Assembly: GCF_026183675.1 (NCBI RefSeq)
Contig: NZ_JAPIVK010000002.1
Location: 1 to 43,763 of the forward strand
Direction of reading: 5' to 3'
From: Microbulbifer halophilus
GTDB lineage: Bacteria; Pseudomonadota; Gammaproteobacteria; Pseudomonadales; Cellvibrionaceae
DNA: 43,763 nucleotides
A program made the position numbers and the translations under genes. Positions 34,757 through 43,763 of this stretch are shown piece by piece. The notes under the pieces were generated by a model that did not search any database, was not told the DNA's origin, and saw only the letters and a program-made list of their open reading frames with translations. Position 1 is the stretch's first letter; every line of letters starts with the position of its first letter.

Positions 34757-35311
34757 GTGACGACAAGAGAAGAACAACTGAACCGGGCCCTGCAAAAGGT
34801 CCGCTGGCTGGTACTGGACGTCGACGGCGTACTCACCGACGGCCGCCTCTTTTTCGACAACAACGGCAACGAACTGAAAACGTTCAACACCCTCGACGGA
34901 CACGGCATCAAGATGCTGCAGAAATCCGGCGTGCAGGTAGCCATCGTCACCGGGCGCCGCAGCAATGTGGTGGAGCGCCGCGCCCACGACCTGGGTATCC
35001 GCCGGCTGATCCAGGGCCGCGAAGACAAATTCGCCGCGCTCGAGGAACTGCTCGGCGACGAAAGCTGCCGCCTCGGGGATATCGCCTACGTCGGCGACGA
35101 CTATCCCGACCTGCTGGTAATGACCCGCATCGGCTGCCCCATCTCCGTCCCCAACGCCGTAGCGCCAGTGCGCGAACGCGCCCTGTGGATCACCGACACC
35201 CGCGGTGGCGAGGGCGCCGTGCGCGAGGTCTGCGACCGCATCATGCAGGCTCAGGGCAGCTTCGACGCCGCCCTCGCCCCCTACCTTGCCCCCGGTGAGG
35301 GAGAGCACTGA
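34757..35311 (+). CDS. kdsC: Kdo-8-phosphate phosphatase KdsC
   Basis: A 184-residue HAD-type phosphatase that removes the phosphate from Kdo-8-phosphate. The catalytic aspartates D21 and D23 are in LDVDGVLTDG, and the metal-binding GDDYPDL is conserved. Its stop shares one base with the start of lptC, indicating translational coupling. Confidence 0.96.
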   Translation: MTTREEQLNRALQKVRWLVLDVDGVLTDGRLFFDNNGNELKTFNTLDGHGIKMLQKSGVQVAIVTGRRSNVVERRAHDLGIRRLIQGREDKFAALEELLGDESCRLGDIAYVGDDYPDLLVMTRIGCPISVPNAVAPVRERALWITDTRGGEGAVREVCDRIMQAQGSFDAALAPYLAPGEGEH

Positions 35312-35877
35312 TGCGCAGCTGGCTGCCAATGGTGATCGTCGTCGCGCTGATCAGCGCCGGGCTCTGGTTTGCCGAAAGCGAACCGCAACAACTGATGGGC
35401 AAGCGCCCCACACCGCAACAACAGAACCGGGCCGCCGACCTGGTGATCCGCGACGCCCGCACGCGCCATTTCAACACCGGCGGTACCCTCGCCTACCGCG
35501 TGGACGCCGAGCGCATCACCTTCTTCCAGTTTGCCCGCCGCGACCGCGCCGATCTCACCGAACCGCGTATACTCTTCTACCTGGAAGACGAACCCAGGTG
35601 GCGCACCGAATCCCGCACCGGCGTCGCACACAACAACGGCCAGCGCGTGGTACTGAAGGGCGATGTCGAGATCAACGAACTCCCGGAACCGGGCGGCATC
35701 CGCCTGGACACTCAAAGCATCACCATCAAGCCGCACCAGGAATACGCCGAGACAGACAAACTTGTTACCATTACTGCCGGCCCAAATCGCACCCAGGGCA
35801 AGGGCCTGCGCGCTCACCTGAAGGAAGACCGGGTAGAAATCCTCTCCGAGGTACAAAGTAGCTATGAAACCGACTGA
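35311..35877 (+). CDS. lptC: LPS export protein LptC
   Basis: A 188-residue bitopic LptC: one N-terminal membrane helix (about residues 5-22) and a periplasmic beta-jellyroll. It connects the LptBFG transporter to the LptA bridge. It overlaps kdsC by one base and lptA by 14 bases, the usual tight arrangement. Confidence 0.92.
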   Translation: MRSWLPMVIVVALISAGLWFAESEPQQLMGKRPTPQQQNRAADLVIRDARTRHFNTGGTLAYRVDAERITFFQFARRDRADLTEPRILFYLEDEPRWRTESRTGVAHNNGQRVVLKGDVEINELPEPGGIRLDTQSITIKPHQEYAETDKLVTITAGPNRTQGKGLRAHLKEDRVEILSEVQSSYETD

Positions 35878-36406
35878 ATTTCTGCGGCCCCTAGCCGCAG
35901 TCATCGCCCTGGCGCTGAGCGCCCAGGCCGCCCCCCTGCCCGACGACCGCAACCAGCCGATCAAGGTGCAGGCAAAAAAACTCGAGGCCAGCCGCGGCGA
36001 AAACCTCTCCGTCTACAGTGGCAACGTCGTCATCAGCCAGGGCTCGCTGCAGATACGCGCGGACCGCGTGGAAGTGCACGGCAGCGAAGAGGGCGAAATC
36101 GACCGCGTCATCGCCACCGGCAAACCGGCGCACTTCCAGCAGCAGGTGCAACAGAGCCAGAACCCCGTCAAGGCCCGCGCCCGGCGGATCGAATTCACCG
36201 TCGCCTCGGACGAACTCCACCTCACCGGCGAGGCCCATGTCGACCGCGACGGCAACACCCTGACCGCCGAAAAGATCGACTACGACCTCGGCAGCGAACA
36301 GATGCAGGCCCAGGGGCAGTCCGGTGACGGCCGCGTGGAGATGATCTGGAAGCCGGAGAAGGGGAACGGCGAACAGCAGGCCGACGAGACAGGACAGAAC
36401 CAGTAG
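35864..36406 (+). CDS. lptA: LPS transport periplasmic protein LptA
   Basis: A 180-residue LptA with a signal peptide (cleavage likely after AQA at about 24) and the OstA/LptA beta-jellyroll that forms the LPS bridge between the membranes. The core runs from [20 protein letters not shown] to about residue 150; the tail is charged and Gln-rich. LptB follows, but a palindromic repeat has been inserted into the gap. Confidence 0.93.
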   Translation: MKPTEFLRPLAAVIALALSAQAAPLPDDRNQPIKVQAKKLEASRGENLSVYSGNVVISQGSLQIRADRVEVHGSEEGEIDRVIATGKPAHFQQQVQQSQNPVKARARRIEFTVASDELHLTGEAHVDRDGNTLTAEKIDYDLGSEQMQAQGQSGDGRVEMIWKPEKGNGEQQADETGQNQ

Positions 36407-36445
36407 CCCGGGACTCGAAAAGAACACCAGATCCGGATGTAAAGA

Positions 36446-36516
36446 CCCTGCTGCCGGGAGCCGTTCGGGAAACGATTGCCGACAGGCTGTTGAGTGAACG
36501 GCTCCCGGCAGCAGGG
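36446..36516. repeat. nested palindromic element, short copy 4
   Basis: Arms of 21 bases (36446-36466 and 36496-36516, CCCTGCTGCCGGGAGCCGTT) are perfect reverse complements. Only about 29 bases of the centre remain, and the shared core is not recognisable. It lies inside the lptA-lptB gap. Confidence 0.85.
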
Positions 36517-36600
36517 CCGCCCGGCACCAGCTTGCCAATGGTGCGGGGCCGCCACAAAGCCAACCTCGAGTCAGGGCTCGAAACCAATTCGGAACACACT

Positions 36601-37326
36601 ATGCCCACGCTGAAAGCGTTACATCTCGCCAAGCAGTACAAGAAGCGCAAGGTCGTACAGGACGTATCCGTCAGCGTGACCAGCGGCCAGATCGTCGGCC
36701 TGCTGGGTCCCAACGGCGCCGGCAAGACCACCTGTTTCTACATGATCGCCGGTCTGGTCCAGGCGGACGCCGGCCAGGTGATGATCGACGACGAGGACAT
36801 CACCTGCCTGCCGATGCACGGCCGCGCCCGCAAGGGCATCGGCTACCTGCCGCAGGAGGCATCGGTGTTCCGCCGCCTGTCCGTGCGCGACAACATCCTC
36901 GCCATCCTCGAGACCCGCAAAGACCTGTCCCGCGCCCAGCGCAAGGCCCAGTGCCAGGAATTGCTCAACGAATTCAACATCACCCACATCGAGAACAGCC
37001 CCGGCATGGCCCTGTCCGGCGGCGAGCGGCGCCGTGTGGAGATCGCCCGCGCCCTGGCCACCGACCCGGCATTCGTACTGCTGGACGAACCCTTTGCCGG
37101 CGTCGACCCCATCTCCGTCAACGACATCAAACAGATAGTCCGCCACCTGCGCGAGCGCGGCATCGGCGTACTGATCACCGACCACAATGTGCGCGAGACC
37201 CTGGATATCTGCGAAACCGCCTATATCGTCAGCGAGGGCCATATCATCGCCTCCGGCACCCCGGCCGAGGTGCTGGACAACCAGCAGGTGCGAGAAGTCT
37301 ACCTGGGGCACGAGTTTACGATCTGA
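36601..37326 (+). CDS. lptB: LPS export ATPase LptB
   Basis: A 241-residue ABC ATPase that powers LPS extraction by LptFG. Walker A GPNGAGKT at 36-43, signature LSGGE at 138-142, Walker B FVLLDEP at about 158-164 and the H-loop in ITDHNVRE are all intact. It starts at ATG 36601; the longer open frame from 36490 runs through the repeat. It is 195 bases after lptA, unusually far for this operon because of the inserted palindrome. Confidence 0.96.
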   Translation: MPTLKALHLAKQYKKRKVVQDVSVSVTSGQIVGLLGPNGAGKTTCFYMIAGLVQADAGQVMIDDEDITCLPMHGRARKGIGYLPQEASVFRRLSVRDNILAILETRKDLSRAQRKAQCQELLNEFNITHIENSPGMALSGGERRRVEIARALATDPAFVLLDEPFAGVDPISVNDIKQIVRHLRERGIGVLITDHNVRETLDICETAYIVSEGHIIASGTPAEVLDNQQVREVYLGHEFTI

Positions 37327-37648
37327 CGTGGACACATCTGCCAGGAGCAGATTTGAACAGCCGAAGGCTGCCCGCCAAGCGAGTGAAGTACAGGGAAGCA
37401 CTTCATCAATTCGGACAGAAAATGTCCACCCCGCTCATGACCGCCAAGTCATCACCCTGAAAGCCCAGGCGCGACCCACCATTTCGGCCCTGTACGGCGC
37501 CAAGTCACGTATTCCGCATTCATCACTTCGCATTCCGCACTGACAGTCGGCACACTTATTGCTTGTAATCAGCCCGACAGAGGGTTAGCCTGCAACGTCT
37601 TTGATATGCAGACGAATCATCCGCCGAATTGGCTTTGCACCCTCTGAC
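37327..37648. other. intergenic region between lptB and rpoN
   Basis: A 322-base spacer. It contains words of the GAATGATGAAT repeat family (about 37508-37541, as ATTCCGCATTCATCACTTCG) and no recognisable gene. A rpoN promoter probably lies near 37550-37600, but I found no convincing -35/-10 pair. Confidence 0.5.
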
Positions 37649-39100
37649 ATGAAGCAGTCTCTCCAGTTAAAACTCGGCACACAGCTGACCATGACGCCGC
37701 AGCTGCAACAGGCCATCCGCCTGCTGCAGCTCTCCACACTGGATCTGCAACAGGAAGTACAATCGGCCCTGGACAGCAATCCCCTGCTGGAAGTGGACGG
37801 AGAAGAACAGCCGGAGCCCCCCCGGGATCGGGACACGCAAGCTGCGCAGCCGCAAGAGCAGCACACGGCCAACGGCAGCGAGCAGCCCGGCGATGGCGAC
37901 TGGAGCGGGGATATCCCCAACGACCTGCCGGTGGACACACGCTGGGACGACATCTACGGCAGCGGCGGCAGCTACAGCGGCGGCGAAGCCGACGAATACA
38001 CCCTCGACCAACACAACTCCAACCCGGACAGCCTGCGCGACCACCTGCGCTGGCAGCTCAACCTCAGTCCCCTGTCGCCACAAGACAGACTGATCGCCGA
38101 AAACCTGATCGACGGTATCGCCCCCAGCGGCCTGCTGGAATCCTGCCCGCTGCACCTGGCTCCGGCACTGGAGGTGGATGAGGAAGAGATCCTCGCGGTA
38201 CTCAAGGTCATCCAGCAGTTCGAGCCCGCCGGCTGCGGCGCCCGCGACCTGCGCGAGTGCCTGCTGCTGCAGCTACAGCAGTTGCCGCCCGGAACACCCT
38301 GGCTGGAACAGGCACAGGTCATTGTGCAACACCACCTGGACCTGCTCGGCAAGCGCGACTTTCGCCAGTTGAGCCGCCGTACACGCCTGAACGAAGCCCA
38401 ACTGGGCGAAGCCATCCGGCTGATCCGAACCCTGAATCCCCACCCCGGCGACGCTTTCGGCGGCGAGGAACCCCAGTATGTGGTGCCGGATATCATCGTC
38501 AGCCGCCGCCAGCAACGCTGGCTGGTGGAACTGAACCCGGAGACGACCCCCAAACTGCGCATCAACGGCGACTACGCATCGCTGATCAAACGCGCCGACA
38601 ATTCCAGCGACAACAACTTCCTGCGCGACAACCTGCAGGAGGCGCGCTGGTTCCTGAAGAGCCTGCAGAGCCGCAACGAGACCCTGCTCAAGGTGGCCTC
38701 CTGTATCGTCGAAAAACAGCAGGGATTCTTCGAACTGGGGCCGGAGGCGATGCGCCCCATGGTACTGGCGGATATTGCCGAGACCATCGGCATGCACGAA
38801 TCCACCATCTCCCGGGTCACCACCCAGAAGTACATGCTCACCCCGCGCGGCGTCTTCGAACTCAAGTACTTCTTCTCCAGCCACGTCAGTACCGACTCCG
38901 GCGAAGACGCCTCCTCCACCGCAATCCGCGCGCTGATCCGCAAGCTGGTGGACGGCGAGGAGCCGCGCAAGCCGCTGTCCGACAACAAGATCACCCGGGA
39001 GCTCGACAACCAGGGTATCAAGGTGGCGCGGCGCACCGTGGCCAAATACCGGGAATCCATGGGCATTCCCTCTTCCAGCGAGCGCAAGCGGTTGGTGTGA
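37649..39100 (+). CDS. rpoN: RNA polymerase sigma-54 factor
   Basis: A 483-residue sigma-54. Region I at the N-terminus is glutamine- and leucine-rich ([20 protein letters not shown]), region II is acidic (about 50-110), and region III carries core binding, the HTH and the RpoN box [10 protein letters not shown] at 460-469. It needs an enhancer-binding activator to open promoters of nitrogen, motility and other genes. Upstream of hpf, ptsN, rapZ and ptsO, the standard rpoN cluster. Confidence 0.97.
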   Translation: MKQSLQLKLGTQLTMTPQLQQAIRLLQLSTLDLQQEVQSALDSNPLLEVDGEEQPEPPRDRDTQAAQPQEQHTANGSEQPGDGDWSGDIPNDLPVDTRWDDIYGSGGSYSGGEADEYTLDQHNSNPDSLRDHLRWQLNLSPLSPQDRLIAENLIDGIAPSGLLESCPLHLAPALEVDEEEILAVLKVIQQFEPAGCGARDLRECLLLQLQQLPPGTPWLEQAQVIVQHHLDLLGKRDFRQLSRRTRLNEAQLGEAIRLIRTLNPHPGDAFGGEEPQYVVPDIIVSRRQQRWLVELNPETTPKLRINGDYASLIKRADNSSDNNFLRDNLQEARWFLKSLQSRNETLLKVASCIVEKQQGFFELGPEAMRPMVLADIAETIGMHESTISRVTTQKYMLTPRGVFELKYFFSSHVSTDSGEDASSTAIRALIRKLVDGEEPRKPLSDNKITRELDNQGIKVARRTVAKYRESMGIPSSSERKRLV

Positions 39101-39352
39101 CCGGGGACTGTGCGCGCCGGCTGGCCAATGGTGCGAGACAGCCATGAAAGCAACCCAGCCTGCCCCCAAACTCCAGTTTTTAGACCCGACATCGTCACCC
39201 GGTCATAAACCCTCAGGGCACCGGTTTCCACCAAACCGGCGACCAAACTCCAGACTTTGAGTGTATCCTTCCATTCTGGCGAACTTCCTAGTAGGGTTGC
39301 CGCCCTGACGGGGGTGCCGCCGAGACCGCATGCACCCGAAGAGGAGAAATCC

Positions 39353-39643
39353 ATGCAGATCAATATCAGTGGCCATCACCTCGATCTGACTCCACCGATC
39401 CGCGATTATTGCGAAAGCAAGCTGGAAAAACTCTCCCGTCATTACGACAACATTACCACTGCCCAGGTAATTCTCTCCGTCGAAAAACTGGTACAGAAAG
39501 CCGAAGCCAGAGTACATATCAATGGCCACGACCTGGTCGCTGGCTCCGAAGACGAAGATATGTACGCGGCAATCGACGCTGTGTCCGACAAGCTGGATCG
39601 TCAGCTCAAGAAGCACAAAGAGAAGTTGCAGAAGCACCGATAA
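39353..39643 (+). CDS. hpf: short ribosome hibernation promoting factor
   Basis: A 96-residue short HPF (YhbH type), which binds the decoding centre and, with RMF, drives 100S ribosome dimers in stationary phase. It begins MQINISGHHLDLTPPIRDY and lacks the C-terminal dimerisation domain of long HPF. ATG at 39353 has GAGGAG nine bases before it. The 252-base gap after rpoN contains decayed repeat words. ptsN follows three bases later. Confidence 0.95.
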   Translation: MQINISGHHLDLTPPIRDYCESKLEKLSRHYDNITTAQVILSVEKLVQKAEARVHINGHDLVAGSEDEDMYAAIDAVSDKLDRQLKKHKEKLQKHR

Positions 39644-39646
39644 GTT

Positions 39647-40108
39647 ATGACATTGGAAGCATTACTTTCTCCCCGCCTGAGCCTCTGCCATCTGGCGGGG
39701 AGCAGCAAAAAGAAGTTGCTGCTCAATATTGCCCAGGCCATTGACGAACAGTATCCACAGCTCGACGCCGATACCATTTTCAATCAGCTGATCGCCCGCG
39801 AACGGCTCGGTTCCACCGGTATCGGCGAAGGTGTGGCCATTCCCCACTGTCGCCTGCCCGGCTGCGAGGCGCCCATCGGCGTGCTCTGCACCACCGAGCC
39901 CGCAGTAGACTTCGATGCCTCCGACCGCCAGCCGGTCGACCTTCTGTTCGCCCTGCTGGTACCGGAGGATTCGGAACAGGAACACCTGGACACCCTGGCG
40001 GAAATCGCCGCCCTCTTCTCCGACAGCCGCGTACGGGAAAAACTGCGCCGTGCCGAAAGCGGCGACGAACTCTATGCACTGGCCATCGACAGTGCGGCGG
40101 CGGCCTGA
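39647..40108 (+). CDS. ptsN: nitrogen-PTS EIIA component PtsN
   Basis: A 153-residue EIIA-Ntr. The phosphorylated histidine is H67 in VAIPHCRL. PtsN receives phosphate from PtsP through PtsO and acts as a regulator (potassium transport, carbon/nitrogen balance), not as a sugar transporter. Three bases after hpf, so probably co-transcribed. Confidence 0.95.
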   Translation: MTLEALLSPRLSLCHLAGSSKKKLLLNIAQAIDEQYPQLDADTIFNQLIARERLGSTGIGEGVAIPHCRLPGCEAPIGVLCTTEPAVDFDASDRQPVDLLFALLVPEDSEQEHLDTLAEIAALFSDSRVREKLRRAESGDELYALAIDSAAAA

Positions 40109-40125
40109 TCATCGGCCGGAGGTTA

Positions 40126-40216
40126 GTGACCGGTGGTCAGTGAATGCTGAGAGTGCAGGTTTAACACCAGTCCCTTATCATTGGCCACCAAACATTGAAC
40201 ACCAACTACCGATCAC
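40126..40216. repeat. imperfect inverted repeat before rapZ
   Basis: The left arm GTGACCGGTGGTCAGTG (40126) and the right arm CACCAACTACCGATCAC (ending 40216) are imperfect reverse complements. Related words occur upstream of algW (26481-26580) and near 17355-17412, so this is probably a third repeat family. It fills the ptsN-rapZ gap. Confidence 0.6.
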
Positions 40217-40222
40217 TCACCT

Positions 40223-41107
40223 ATGCGCCTAGTGATTATCAGCGGCCGCTCCGGTTCCGGTAAGAGTTCCGCCCTGCAACTGCTGGAGGATGTCGGTTTC
40301 AACTGTATCGACAACCTCCCCGCCAGCCTGTTGCCGGAACTGGTCAAGCGGGTGCGCGAACAACCACCGATGGACGATACCCGGAGCGCACTGGACAGCT
40401 CACCCCAATTGGCCCTGGGCATAGACGCGCGCAACCTCTGGCAGGATGTCCAGCAGGCGCCGCGGGTGATCGAGGAACTGCGCGGCAGCGGCGTACAGTG
40501 CGATGTGATCTACCTGGACGCGCGCTCACCGGTGTTGGTACAGCGCTTTAGCGAAACCCGCCGCAAACATCCCCTCTCCGACAATCGCACCCACCTGCTG
40601 GAAGCCCTGAACCGGGAAAAGGAACTGCTTGCCCCGCTGGCCGCCATGGCCGACCTGGTGATCGATACCAGCAGCCTCAGCCTGCACCAGTTGCGCGACC
40701 TGGTGAAAACCCGGGTAGTGGGCCAGGAATCGCCGGGCATGGCGATACTCTTCCAGTCCTTCGGCTTCAAGCACGGCGTGCCGGTTGACGCCGACCTGGT
40801 GTTCGACCTGCGCTGCCTGCCCAACCCCTACTGGGTGGCGGAGCTGCGCGGCAAAACCGGCCTGGATCCGGAAGTGATCGAATACCTGCGCAGCCATCCG
40901 CAGACCGACGAGATGGAACGGGATATCGCCGGCTTCCTCGACCGCTGGCTGCCCGCCTACCAGCAGAGCAACCGCAGCTATACCTGTATTTCTATCGGCT
41001 GCACCGGCGGGCGCCACCGCTCGGTGTACATGGTCGAACAGCTCGCCGGAATCTTTGCCGACCAGTTCGACAATGTGCAGGTGCGCCACCGCGAACAACA
41101 GAAGTAG
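40223..41107 (+). CDS. rapZ: RNase adapter RapZ
   Basis: A 294-residue RapZ. The N-terminal P-loop is GRSGSGKS at 8-15; the C-terminal half (from about 170) includes the conserved SIGCTGGRHRSVYMVEQL. In E. coli RapZ senses glucosamine-6-phosphate and presents the sRNA GlmZ to RNase E, controlling GlmS. Located between ptsN and ptsO, its usual place. Confidence 0.96.
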   Translation: MRLVIISGRSGSGKSSALQLLEDVGFNCIDNLPASLLPELVKRVREQPPMDDTRSALDSSPQLALGIDARNLWQDVQQAPRVIEELRGSGVQCDVIYLDARSPVLVQRFSETRRKHPLSDNRTHLLEALNREKELLAPLAAMADLVIDTSSLSLHQLRDLVKTRVVGQESPGMAILFQSFGFKHGVPVDADLVFDLRCLPNPYWVAELRGKTGLDPEVIEYLRSHPQTDEMERDIAGFLDRWLPAYQQSNRSYTCISIGCTGGRHRSVYMVEQLAGIFADQFDNVQVRHREQQK

Positions 41108-41135
41108 CCCCACCCAACCCGGCCGGAATGGACCC

Positions 41136-41405
41136 ATGCAGAAGAGCCACCTCCTGATCGTCAACAAACTGGGCCTGCACGCCCGCGCCGCCAGCAAGCT
41201 CGCCCAGACCTGCGCACGCTTCTCGGCCGACATCAGGGTAAACTGCCGGGGCAAGTCCGTGGACGGCAAGAGCGTCATGGCCCTGATGTTGCTGGCCGCC
41301 GGCAAGGGCACCGAACTGGAACTGGAAGTGGACGGCAGCGACGAAGAGGCCGCGCTGGATGCCGTCAGCAAGCTGGTGGCGGATCGCTTTGGCGAATCGG
41401 AGTGA
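41136..41405 (+). CDS. ptsO: nitrogen-PTS HPr-like protein PtsO
   Basis: An 89-residue HPr-like protein (NPr). H15 in GLHARAASKLAQ is the phosphorylation site; S46 is in the position of the HPr regulatory serine. It relays phosphate from PtsP to PtsN. Starts 28 bases after rapZ. Confidence 0.94.
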   Translation: MQKSHLLIVNKLGLHARAASKLAQTCARFSADIRVNCRGKSVDGKSVMALMLLAAGKGTELELEVDGSDEEAALDAVSKLVADRFGESE

Positions 41406-41408
41406 CGG

Positions 41409-41561
41409 CGAATGATGAATGATGAATATCCGGCTAAAGGAACGGACGTTAGCCACAATCGATTTCCGACGATGCACAGAGTATGATCGCGGCCAACGGC
41501 CGCGCCTACACTGAAAATTTGGATCGCGTGTTCATCATTCAGCATTCATCACTCCGCATTT
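41409..41561. repeat. GAATGATGAAT inverted repeat between ptsO and mgtE
   Basis: The left end (41412-41429) reads GAATGATGAATGATGAAT and the right end (about 41531-41559) is an inverted, imperfect copy (TCATCATTCAGCATTCATC). The same words occur before rpoN (37508) and right at the start of yjgA (42946). Confidence 0.65.
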
Positions 41562-41573
41562 AGAGATCCCTCC

Positions 41574-42941
41574 GTGCCCAAGCAAGCCCCTGCCGAAATC
41601 GAGCTCCGCACCCAGAACCAGCTCAGTGAGCTGTTCGCGGCGCTGGACAGCGGTACCGGGCGCGAAGTGCGGCGCATGCTGCAGACCCTCACTCCGCAGA
41701 GTATCGCGCAACTGCTGGAGAGCTCGCCGCCGCGCATCCGCCAGGTACTGTGGAAGCTGATCGACAAAGAGGTCGAGGGCGAGGTACTGCAGGAACTCAC
41801 CGACAAGGTGCGCAGCCAGATCCTCGCCACCATGGACACCGAGGAAATGGTGGCGGTGATGGAGGGGCTGGACGCCGACGACGTCGCCGACATACTCCAG
41901 GACCTGCCCGAGCGGGTCATGGGCGAAGTCCTCTCGGCGATGAAAGAGACCGACCGCTCGCGGGTAGAGAGCGTACTCGCCTACGACGAGGAGACCGCCG
42001 GCGGCCTGATGGACACGAACACCGTGTCCGTGCGACCCAACCTGACCCTGGATGTAGTGCTGCGCTACCTGCGTCGCCACGCGCAATTGCCGGAATCCAC
42101 CGACAGCCTGTTCGTAGTCAACCGACGCGGGCAGTATATCGGCCTGCTGCCGCTGTCGAAGCTGCTCACCACCGATCCCGGCGTCACTGTGCGCGAGGTG
42201 GTCAACACCGACGTGGAACCGATCCCCGCGGATATGGCGGACACCGATGTGGCCAGGCTGTTCCAGAAGTACGACTGGATCACCGCGCCGGTAGTGGACG
42301 ACAACAACCGCCTGCTGGGCCGCATCACCATCGACGACGTGGTGGACGTGATCCGCGAGGATGCCGACCACTCGCTGATGAGCCTCGCCGGCCTCGACGA
42401 GGAAGAGGACACCTTTGCACCGATCCCCCGCACCGCCCGACGCCGCGCCCTCTGGCTGGGCATCAACCTGCTGACCGCACTGCTCGCCTCCTGGGTGATC
42501 AGCCTCTTCCAGGGCACCCTGGACAAGGTGGTGGCGCTGGCGGTGCTGATGCCGATTGTCGCCAGCATGGGCGGCGTCGCCGGCAGCCAGACACTGACCG
42601 TGGTGATCCGCGGCATGGCCTTGGGACAGATCGGCCGCAGCAACCTGAGCTGGCTGCTGTCCCGCGAACTGGGCTCGGGGGCACTCAACGCACTGCTGTG
42701 GTCCGCGGTCATCGGCGGCGTCGCCGCCTTCTGGTTCGGCGACAGCCATATCGCCTGGATCATTGTCGCGGCGATGATGATCAATCTGGTCACGGCCGCC
42801 ATCGCCGGGGCCATACTGCCGGTCCTGCTGCGGGCCCTGCGTATCGATCCGGCACTGGCCGGCGGCGTGGCCCTGACCACGGTCACCGACGTGGTAGGCT
42901 TTATGTCCTTCCTCGGCCTGGCCACCTTGTATTTTGCTTAA
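41574..42941 (+). CDS. mgtE: magnesium transporter MgtE
   Basis: A 455-residue MgtE. An N-terminal helical domain (about 10-130) and two CBS domains (about 140-260), which together sense cytoplasmic Mg2+ and gate the channel, are followed by five transmembrane helices (about 285-455). The pore motif region GVAGSQTLTVVIRGMALGQ is intact. GTG start at 41574. Confidence 0.95.
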   Translation: MPKQAPAEIELRTQNQLSELFAALDSGTGREVRRMLQTLTPQSIAQLLESSPPRIRQVLWKLIDKEVEGEVLQELTDKVRSQILATMDTEEMVAVMEGLDADDVADILQDLPERVMGEVLSAMKETDRSRVESVLAYDEETAGGLMDTNTVSVRPNLTLDVVLRYLRRHAQLPESTDSLFVVNRRGQYIGLLPLSKLLTTDPGVTVREVVNTDVEPIPADMADTDVARLFQKYDWITAPVVDDNNRLLGRITIDDVVDVIREDADHSLMSLAGLDEEEDTFAPIPRTARRRALWLGINLLTALLASWVISLFQGTLDKVVALAVLMPIVASMGGVAGSQTLTVVIRGMALGQIGRSNLSWLLSRELGSGALNALLWSAVIGGVAAFWFGDSHIAWIIVAAMMINLVTAAIAGAILPVLLRALRIDPALAGGVALTTVTDVVGFMSFLGLATLYFA

Positions 42942-42954
42942 TGTGGAATGATGA

Positions 42955-43470
42955 ATGGACGAGTTTGACGGTTTCGACGAAGATCTGCCGAAAAGCAAGA
43001 CGCAGGCAAAAAGGGAAATGCACGAGCTGCAGGAGCTGGGCAAACAGCTCACCGAATTGAGCCGCGCCCAATTCGCCGAAGTGCCACTGGACGATGACCT
43101 GCGCGAGGCGATTGAAACCCTGCACCGGATAAAATCCCACGAGGCGCGCCGCCGCCAGATGCAGTATATCGGCAAGCTGATGCGCGGCGCCGACGCCGAG
43201 GCCATCGAAAGTGCGCTGGAAAAATTCAGGGAGCGCGACCAGCAGCACCTGCGCTTCGACAGAATGGCCGAGGAGTGGCGCAAGCGGCTGCTGGAAGAGG
43301 GAAAGGCGGCCCAGAGCGACTTTTTCGACCGTTACCCGCAGGCAGACCACCAGCAACTGCGACAGTTGATCCGCAATTCGCAAAAAGAAATCAAAACTGA
43401 GAAGCCGCCCACCAATCAGCGCAAGCTGTTCCGCTTTCTGAGAGATTTTTTTATACAGGAAGCATCCTGA
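42955..43470 (+). CDS. yjgA: ribosome biogenesis factor YjgA/DarP
   Basis: A 171-residue YjgA (DUF615, DarP) protein, involved in late 50S subunit assembly. Highly charged, mainly helical; begins MDEFDGFDEDLPKSKTQAKR and includes the conserved EARRRQMQYIGKLMR. It starts 13 bases after mgtE. In many gammaproteobacteria the next gene is pmbA/tldE; the window ends before that. Confidence 0.93.
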   Translation: MDEFDGFDEDLPKSKTQAKREMHELQELGKQLTELSRAQFAEVPLDDDLREAIETLHRIKSHEARRRQMQYIGKLMRGADAEAIESALEKFRERDQQHLRFDRMAEEWRKRLLEEGKAAQSDFFDRYPQADHQQLRQLIRNSQKEIKTEKPPTNQRKLFRFLRDFFIQEAS

Positions 43471-43551
43471 ACCTGGCGCGAGCCCTGTACTCGGCCTTTG
43501 TGTTTGTGGCTCCCAGACGTCGATCTGGTGCTATTAAGCTGGTTCAGAGGC

Positions 43552-43663
43552 GGCCCTGCTGCCGGGGAAGGGTTTCGGGACACGCCGTGAATCCATCCCT
43601 GGAGGCTTGTCTGCGAGGTCCCTCTCGCAGACAGTCCCGAAACCCTTCCCCGGCAGCAGGACC
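43552..43663. repeat. nested palindromic element, copy 5
   Basis: The best-preserved copy. Arms of 30 bases (43552-43581 and 43634-43663) have one mismatch; the variable block is AAGGGTTT. The core is GCCGTGAATCCATCCCTGG and the inner hairpin GTCTGCGAG/CTCGCAGAC is perfect. Confidence 0.93.
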
Positions 43664-43733
43664 TTCGCATCGACTTTAGATTTCTATCTGGCTCAGGTAG
43701 ATAGCTCGATAAGACCACTGAGGTTGATGTAAA

Positions 43734-43763
43734 GGCCCGGCTACCGGGAGCACACAAGAGGCC
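43734..43763. repeat. possible first arm of a further nested element, cut by the window end
   Basis: GGCCCGGCTACCGGGAGC resembles the outer arm of the nested family (GGCCCTGCTACCGGGAGC). The second arm would lie beyond the window. Confidence 0.4.

Noticed and set aside
33641..35329. 562-residue minus-strand frame
   Set aside because: Runs antisense through kdsD and kdsC, both clear genes.

Overview
The window is a 43.8 kb piece of a GC-rich gammaproteobacterial chromosome. I infer this from the protein families and from gene order. The block sspB-sspA-petB/C-petA-rpsI-rplM-zapE-yhcB-(sulfate activation)-algW-hisD-hisG-murA-ibaG-mlaC and kdsD-kdsC-lptC-lptA-lptB-rpoN-hpf-ptsN-rapZ-ptsO matches, as I remember it, the Pseudomonas aeruginosa PA4427-PA4466 region. 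The palindrome-rich intergenic DNA makes me think of a marine cellvibrionad such as Microbulbifer, but that genus guess is inference only. I saw no rRNA, tRNA, CRISPR array, prophage or complete insertion sequence.

Layout. 0.1-3.1 kb: a minus-strand cluster (DUF885 lipoprotein, YjbR, CnoX/YbbN co-chaperone, YqfO-like protein). 3.2-6.1 kb: a small hypothetical gene, two LysR regulators and a Mut7-C RNase-domain protein. 6.1-7.6 kb: an AT-rich leader and an Xre/MbcA/ParS-RES toxin-antitoxin pair. 7.6-12.3 kb: NhaA, TlyA, a DUF1272 protein, PhhB and a thiolase. 12.6-15.3 kb: LemA followed by an M48 peptidase with a C-terminal extension. 15.3-17.3 kb: a Yip1-family membrane protein and a diguanylate cyclase. 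17.4-22.8 kb: sspB, sspA, the bc1 complex and rpsI-rplM. 22.8-29.9 kb: a repeat-filled spacer, zapE, yhcB, a one-subunit ATP sulfurylase, the AlgW/DegS protease, a nucleotidyltransferase remnant and hisDG. 30.1-41.4 kb: the envelope and nitrogen-PTS block (murA, ibaG, mlaC, a CaCA antiporter, kdsDC, lptCAB, rpoN, hpf, ptsN, rapZ, ptsO). 41.6-43.5 kb: mgtE and yjgA/darP.

How the genes fit together. kdsD and kdsC make the Kdo used in LPS. LptC, LptA and LptB carry finished LPS to the outer membrane. MurA starts peptidoglycan synthesis, and RapZ and PtsN/PtsO tune envelope precursor supply and nitrogen/carbon balance. AlgW is the envelope-stress sensor protease. SspA and SspB link starvation and ClpXP proteolysis. 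PetA with the fused PetB-PetC forms respiratory complex III.

The main oddities are as follows. (1) Cytochrome b and cytochrome c1 are one 756-residue reading frame, with an extra two-helix stretch before the junction. (2) At least five copies of a nested palindromic element lie in the spacers. Part of each arm differs between copies but stays complementary within a copy. Further palindromic repeat families accompany it. (3) mlaC is present without mlaF, mlaE, mlaD or mlaB beside it. (4) A single-chain Sat stands where cysDN would be expected. (5) hisC is missing after hisD, and a truncated nucleotidyltransferase fragment lies there instead.
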